Source of the DNA: Physella acuta
Taxonomy: Eukaryota > Mollusca > Gastropoda > Physidae
Length of the DNA: 64,000 nt
Direction: 5' to 3'
Assembly (NCBI RefSeq): GCF_028476545.1
Contig: NW_026732540.1
Coordinates: 1-64,000 of the forward strand
Numbering within the stretch: position 1 is the first letter of the stretch; each line of letters opens with the position of its first letter. The notes beneath the pieces were generated by a model. The model had not been told where the DNA came from. It saw only the letters and a list, made by a program, of their open reading frames with translations, and searched no databases. Both the position numbers and the translations under genes were made by a program. Below, one piece after another: positions 58,902-64,000 of the stretch.

Positions 58902-61900
58902 TAAATACTTCTATTCTATAATTATTTCTGGATAGGCCCCATTATTAGAATTTAGTCTAAGTCTAAGCTATTAGTTATTCTTTTTATATTCGAATCTAGA
59001 TCTAGTATTAAAATTGGATGATATTTCGAGTCGACTATTTGAATACTTTCTTTCTAGCAGAACGAGTACCCGGTGTTTCCCGATCGCCGATCATCGTGGA
59101 CAGTAGAGTAGAGTTAACGTGCTTCAGACTTGAGTGATATAAGAAGGACAAAAATAATTTTTAAGCAATACTTTTAGAAAGATAAATTTAGAAACCATCA
59201 AACCTTATTGCAATAACGTAGATTCTCTGTGCGTTGAAGCCTCTGTGTGAAACAGTTTAAGAGCAACGGCTAGATAAAAGAAATATCCTAAAATGTAATG
59301 GCGTCTTCCTGTTAGTTATTTTAGGGCATTTAGACAGGTTCCTTTTTAAAATTTCGCAAAAAATGTTAATTATTTATTAAATTATAATTAAATAATGACA
59401 GTATTTCTCAAACAATTTCCTGAGATTACATCGTATGATAATTTGAAATTCGCATTAAAATGGAAACTTCCCAAATGTATCCATTTTATTTTAGATTTCA
59501 TTAGGAATTAATATTTTTCCTGATTACTCATGTTTGATTTTTTTTTAATGGGCACTTGGCCTAGTTCATGGGATTGCTTGCTACTCTTGACTACTTGAAC
59601 TAAATCCTAGGTGCTTTCTTCAATTTTCATTTGCGCAGAGTCAGATCTGGCAATGTAAATAGTATTCTTTCCACGTTTTCCTTCTTTGAATGTACAGTGA
59701 AATAAAATATGCACCTTTTGATTTTTATGCATTATTTGACAAGCATTACTAATCAAGATATCATGCTAGCAAGTTGAAGGAAGAATGTGAACTACTTATA
59801 AATATACAAGATTATTTTATATATTGGGTATAAATATGAAGAATCAAAATCGAAACTTCCTATAGGTGTGACTTCTCTAGTTCTCAACATTAAATTTGCA
59901 ATCTAAAATAATTTCTAATCTAACGGTTTTCCACAATGTATCAATGAGTAGTTTTTATTATATCTATTGCACTATCATGCAGCAGTTGTTTTTTTTTTCA
60001 ATATGCGGCAGTGTAACAAACTTGTTGCAAAGGTAATATTATTTAGTGGGACCAGGTATTTTATCCAAAACAATGCTACACTGACTGATACAAATCTTTG
60101 GCATGTAACTTGACCACTGGTTGTTTATGCCAACAGACTGTGAACAATTATGGGTAGAGCTCAAAAAACTTAAAAAATCAGTAAAGAAATTAAGGAACCT
60201 CAGATAGTCAAAAAAGTTAGGACCCCCGGCTAGAGTCCATGGGGATGGATAGGGCATACCCTGAGAAGGGGAGAGGACAACATCACAAGGAAAGCACTTG
60301 ACTGAAATCTCCAGGGGAAGAGGAAAGTAGGCCCCCAAGGAAATCCTGGAGGAGTACCGTAGAAGATAAGACAAGGCTGCCAGGCTTACATGGGCATAAA
60401 TAGAGACATTCAAAACAGAGTCCAGTAGAGAGGTGTGGTTGCAGCCCTTTGCTCCCCAGGGGCCACAATGAAATAAATGTCCATTTGACTTCCAAAGTCC
60501 ACCCAGCTCTGATGAATACATGACTTTGAGAAAGTAAAGGTGGCTGGGCACAAAACAACATAATGTTCACAGACACTGGTGAACTCTACTTCATCAGCCC
60601 AATCAAGGATCAGATCCAAAAGGTGTTTTTTTGCTAGCTTGCATCTCCTCATACTTTTTAAAAAAAAGTGCTTTAATTTTCATGCAAAACCCTAAGATTA
60701 AGAAGTCAAAAATTAAAGAATGCAGAAACTACAGTTTATTGTTTTTACAATGTATTAACATACAAAAAATGTAGCTTTTTTACAAGTCAGAAACAAAATT
60801 GATGAAATAATTCATACTGTAAATATTTTATATAGAAATAAAATCCCACAGTATTCTCATAAGAACAGTACAGACAAAACAGAAAAATGCTCAATAAGAA
60901 AACAGAAATGGAACTAATTGAAGTTGGCAGTGGTGATACAACAATGAGTATATACAAGTTAAGTTGTACACAGAGGTTAAAATCCAGTGATATTCAAGGA
61001 ACCAAAAGTAAACAAAGTGCATCTATTCTAGAAAAAACAAATGTTTTCAGCTATATCTTAAAAGTATGAAAGTGCAGTATGATCTTAGTGATCGACAAAC
61101 TTCCTCAGTATATATCACTTCAAAATCCAATAATTTCAAGGTTCTGATGACTGATACTTCCTCAGCCAGCATTAGGTAGAGCTCCATCTACTTGATCACT
61201 ATAACATAAGCCATGAATGTCCTTTCAGCTTAACCTTTTGTATTAGTACAACTTACTTAATGAACAATTTTATGTACAATTACTGTATTAAAGATGAAAA
61301 TTAGTAGCTTTTAAAAAAATCTGAAGAACTGTTATGCACAAATTTATTTTAATACAAGCCTTCAATTAATTTATATTTAATTATGACCATTTAAGCAACC
61401 CCAGTGGGTATTGATGTCTAATAATATCTTTCTGCTTTGCATATCGGAGCCAGTTTTACAATATAGTTTGCTTATATTTCATTATGTAATAGCTGTTGCC
61501 ATTTAATTAAATATGTATATTCTAGCTTTACATATTTTGAAAACAATTTTAAATATTTGTTTTGTATAATTTCAAAAGAAAATTAAATTGCTTTTAAAAT
61601 TTTACACTAATTTTTTATTATTTTCCATGCAATAGGGTTTAGTACTGTAGAAGTGTTTAAGAATTTAGGAAATATTTCATAAGTGTTTAAAGAAATAATG
61701 CAATGTGGTTCAAGATTATAATAGTGTGTCAAAGATTTTGTTTTAAATACTAACTGATATTTTTTGTAAAACTTCATTGGAGATTTCCAAACATAGCTGG
61801 CTAAACTCAAGGTTTTACTGATTATGGGGAAATAAAACTAGGTCTTACTAAAAATTTATAAGAAATAGATATTGCACAATGTGATAAGAATTAAAAAACT

Positions 61901-62297
61901 AGAAATACACTTTGATCAACCACCTTAGTTAGGAAACAAAGCAATAGAATTGTTTAAATAAAGCCATATAGACTGAACTAAAAACATGTTTTAATTACTT
62001 TAAGAATGTACACACACAAAAACCCAGATCTTTAAGACACAATTATTAATCTCTATTCACTAGATAATTTTACTTGCTGACAAAAAAAAAGGAGCTCAGA
62101 CATTAAATAAATCCAACTGTTAAAAGCCACAACCATTGAAATGCCTAACAAATGCTGTTTTACAATGAATTAGCAGTACAGAAAGGGTCAACACATTTGT
62201 GCTCAAATGAGAATTGTAAAAATAACATGCATGTTCTTATTTCAGAAAGAATGCATTTCTACCACTATTAGCCAAGATGTTGCTGAGGCGATTCCCT
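58902..62297. other. Noncoding interval between the RGG gene and RNF2
   Basis: It is AT-rich, with a dispersed-repeat fragment and SINE at 60240-60655. 60.7-62.3 kb probably carries the RNF2 3' UTR, with no exon seen. Confidence 0.55.
60240..60655. repeat. Dispersed repeat fragment plus SINE body
   Basis: GGTTGCAGCCCTTTGCTCCC is the complement of the 46380 repeat. It is followed by a SINE body (GTCCACCCAGCTCTGATG, AAAGGTGGCTGGGCAC, GAACTCTACTTCATC). Confidence 0.75.
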
Positions 62298-64000
62298 TTA
62301 TTTTGTTTCTGTATGCAGCTTTTTAAATGCTGACATGGCAATAGTCGTTTTCCTCACTGAATAAAAGATTTCCAAAGGTTTATTAACTTTCCAGTATTTC
62401 TCTTTTACTTGTTCCAAGCTTGTAGGTCCGCTCAGGAGCACAAAATGTCCAGGTTGGGATGATACAAAAATGTCAAATAGTTTGCTGCTTGACTGGTCTT
62501 CAGCTAAAATTGTATAAGATTTAAAAAAATATATTTCAAGGCTTTGAGTAGAATTAATTTGTAATAATTGGACCTGCTTCTAATAACTGATTGCTGGCTT
62601 TAAAATTTTGAATAAAATATAATTTTTAGTCTTAGATCATTATAATACTGTACACTAAAATACAGTTCAACTTACCATCTTCTCCATCAGTTGCATTATC
62701 CAAGGAAAGTCGTATAGCAAGGTATTTTGAAAGATGATCCACTTAAAAGAGAAGAATGGAATTAGGTTACTTTAAATTAAGCTCCAAGAAAATACATAAT
62801 TATTCATAATTAAAAATCAAATCTATTAGTATTAGGTCCAACTTCAATTATTTTTTTTACCTCAAATATGTGAAATAAAAAGAATACTATAGATAAGAAA
62901 TACCACAGAGTTCTGAAACAGGTTTTTATCAAAACAAATATCAATATTACTATTGACTAGGGTTTATCCCTTGCTTGCAGTGTTATTTTTTAACTAAAAA
63001 CTAGGTAGGCTGAAGTTAGGTGTGTGAGAAATTTTGTATTCCAAAGCCATTTATGAGAAGGAATATTTAAATAAGTTGTAGGCCTATAACTCCATTACAT
63101 TTATGTATGACCACTGTGTGTGGCAGATTTACATACTGTCATAAAAGTAAAATATGCATGTGTGATTAATATCCTGGTTCTTTAAATAAGTCATTCTGGG
63201 TAGGCATTTTGGAATATTAAAATTTGAAAAATCAACAAAAACAATATTTTTGCTAAAAGAAATTTGAACTAAAAGTCAATGCTGAAAATCAAAATGACTT
63301 TTTACCTGTAGCATTAGCTGTTGTTTTGATATAGCGTGTCTGTGATGCTGGATCAATAAGATCACAATCTTGAGGATGGGGTTTGAAAATAAGCTCAATT
63401 TCATTTACCAGCTGAGGAATTACTGGTTCTGGACTACCTCTAGAGTGGTGTTCTGACATACTAGCTTCTCCTGTGGAGTTCTCAGCACTGGAGTCATCTG
63501 AAAAATGTTTAATTGCTTTGGGGTGCATTGCGTCGTTAGACATATTTTCATCAGTTTCTGCCATCCCTTGCGATTCTGAAACGTTTCCATCATTTGATTC
63601 CTCATCTTGTCGTCTTTCTGAGTTTTGTTTACGAACACGCTGAGCTCTGTTCAGTGCCTGCAATCTGAGACCTTCTTCAATGCTGGTGGTTAAGGCAGAT
63701 GTGTTGTGATGCTTGCTCAGTTTGGCCATTAACCTTTCTTGGTGTGCTTCATATTCATCCCTACTAGGATAAATTTTGGATATTAGTGCGTCGAAATTGG
63801 GATCAGGTCTTAGGGATCTCTTAGATACGAGTTTTTTTCTGCAAGTTGGACACTCTTTGTTTCCGCTGCGAAGTGCAGTTATGATACATTCCTGACAAAA
63901 CCGATGTAAACATTCCTTTGTTGTCATAGTGTTTTTGAGCATATCTAGACATATTGGACACATAAGTTCACTGTGTAAGCTTCTAGGAGATACTGCTATT
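62298..64000 (-). CDS. RNF2: E3 ubiquitin ligase RING2/RING1B of Polycomb complex PRC1, 3' part
   Basis: Exons 63306-64000 (continuing past the window edge), 62676-62741 and 62298-62503 (stop TAA) join in frame. The protein reads [20 protein letters not shown], then [12 protein letters not shown] and [18 protein letters not shown], which is the C3HC4 RING finger and basic patch that bind E2 and nucleosome for H2A ubiquitination. [20 protein letters not shown] and [15 protein letters not shown] follow as in vertebrate RING1/RNF2. After a serine/acid-rich linker the RAWUL domain is complete: [30 protein letters not shown], then [17 protein letters not shown]. The C-terminus is extended slightly past the vertebrate end ([19 protein letters not shown]). 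The N-terminal 30 or so residues lie beyond position 64000. Invertebrates usually have a single RING1/RNF2 gene, so the symbol stands for that orthologue. Confidence 0.97.

Overview
The window is an intron-rich animal nuclear locus, most likely from a mollusc and probably a gastropod. The basis is metazoan gene families (mitochondrial deoxynucleoside kinase, PRC1 RING2, claudin superfamily, SLC36), small exons with GT-AG introns, tRNA-derived SINEs, and a heavy load of hAT and Harbinger-like MITEs and minisatellites. The lineage is an inference. No LTR retroelement, Polinton, rRNA gene, true tRNA gene or CRISPR array was recognised.

Layout: (1) 1294-4367 (+), last four exons of an SLC36-type amino-acid transporter. 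(2) 4.4-9.9 kb, noncoding, with 17-bp, 46-bp and 36-bp tandem arrays, a SINE and a hAT MITE. (3) 9924-13666 (+), a complete ten-exon TK2/dNK-type deoxynucleoside kinase. (4) 15706-18078 (-), a small hydrophobic membrane protein of unknown family. (5) 18.1-23.2 kb, noncoding. (6) 23270-25864 (+) and 26109-28363 (-), two tail-to-tail claudin-superfamily paralogues. (7) 28.4-32.9 kb, noncoding, with arrays and SINEs. (8) 32937-47346 (+), a single-pass receptor-like protein with ephrin-receptor-like cysteine modules and a tyrosine-rich tail. (9) 47.4-53.8 kb, repeats plus a KH/RGG retrocopy. (10) 54195-58257 (-), a nine-exon RGG-rich probable RNA-binding protein. (11) 62298-64000 (-), the 3' part of RING2/RNF2. 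Gene models were assembled by hand from splice sites and intron phase. They close in frame except where stated.

The genes do not form a pathway. The most unusual pattern is structural. In four introns the last coding bases of the upstream exon and its splice donor are repeated downstream, once as a 32-bp minisatellite of about a dozen units. In several other introns a minisatellite or long (TA)n tract runs right up to the acceptor. Two further points merit testing. An 11-nt frame-shifting microexon in the RGG gene would make a premature stop. A 540-bp MITE with a perfect 8-bp target duplication sits just upstream of the same gene and carries ETS- and YY1-like motifs and a candidate first-exon donor.
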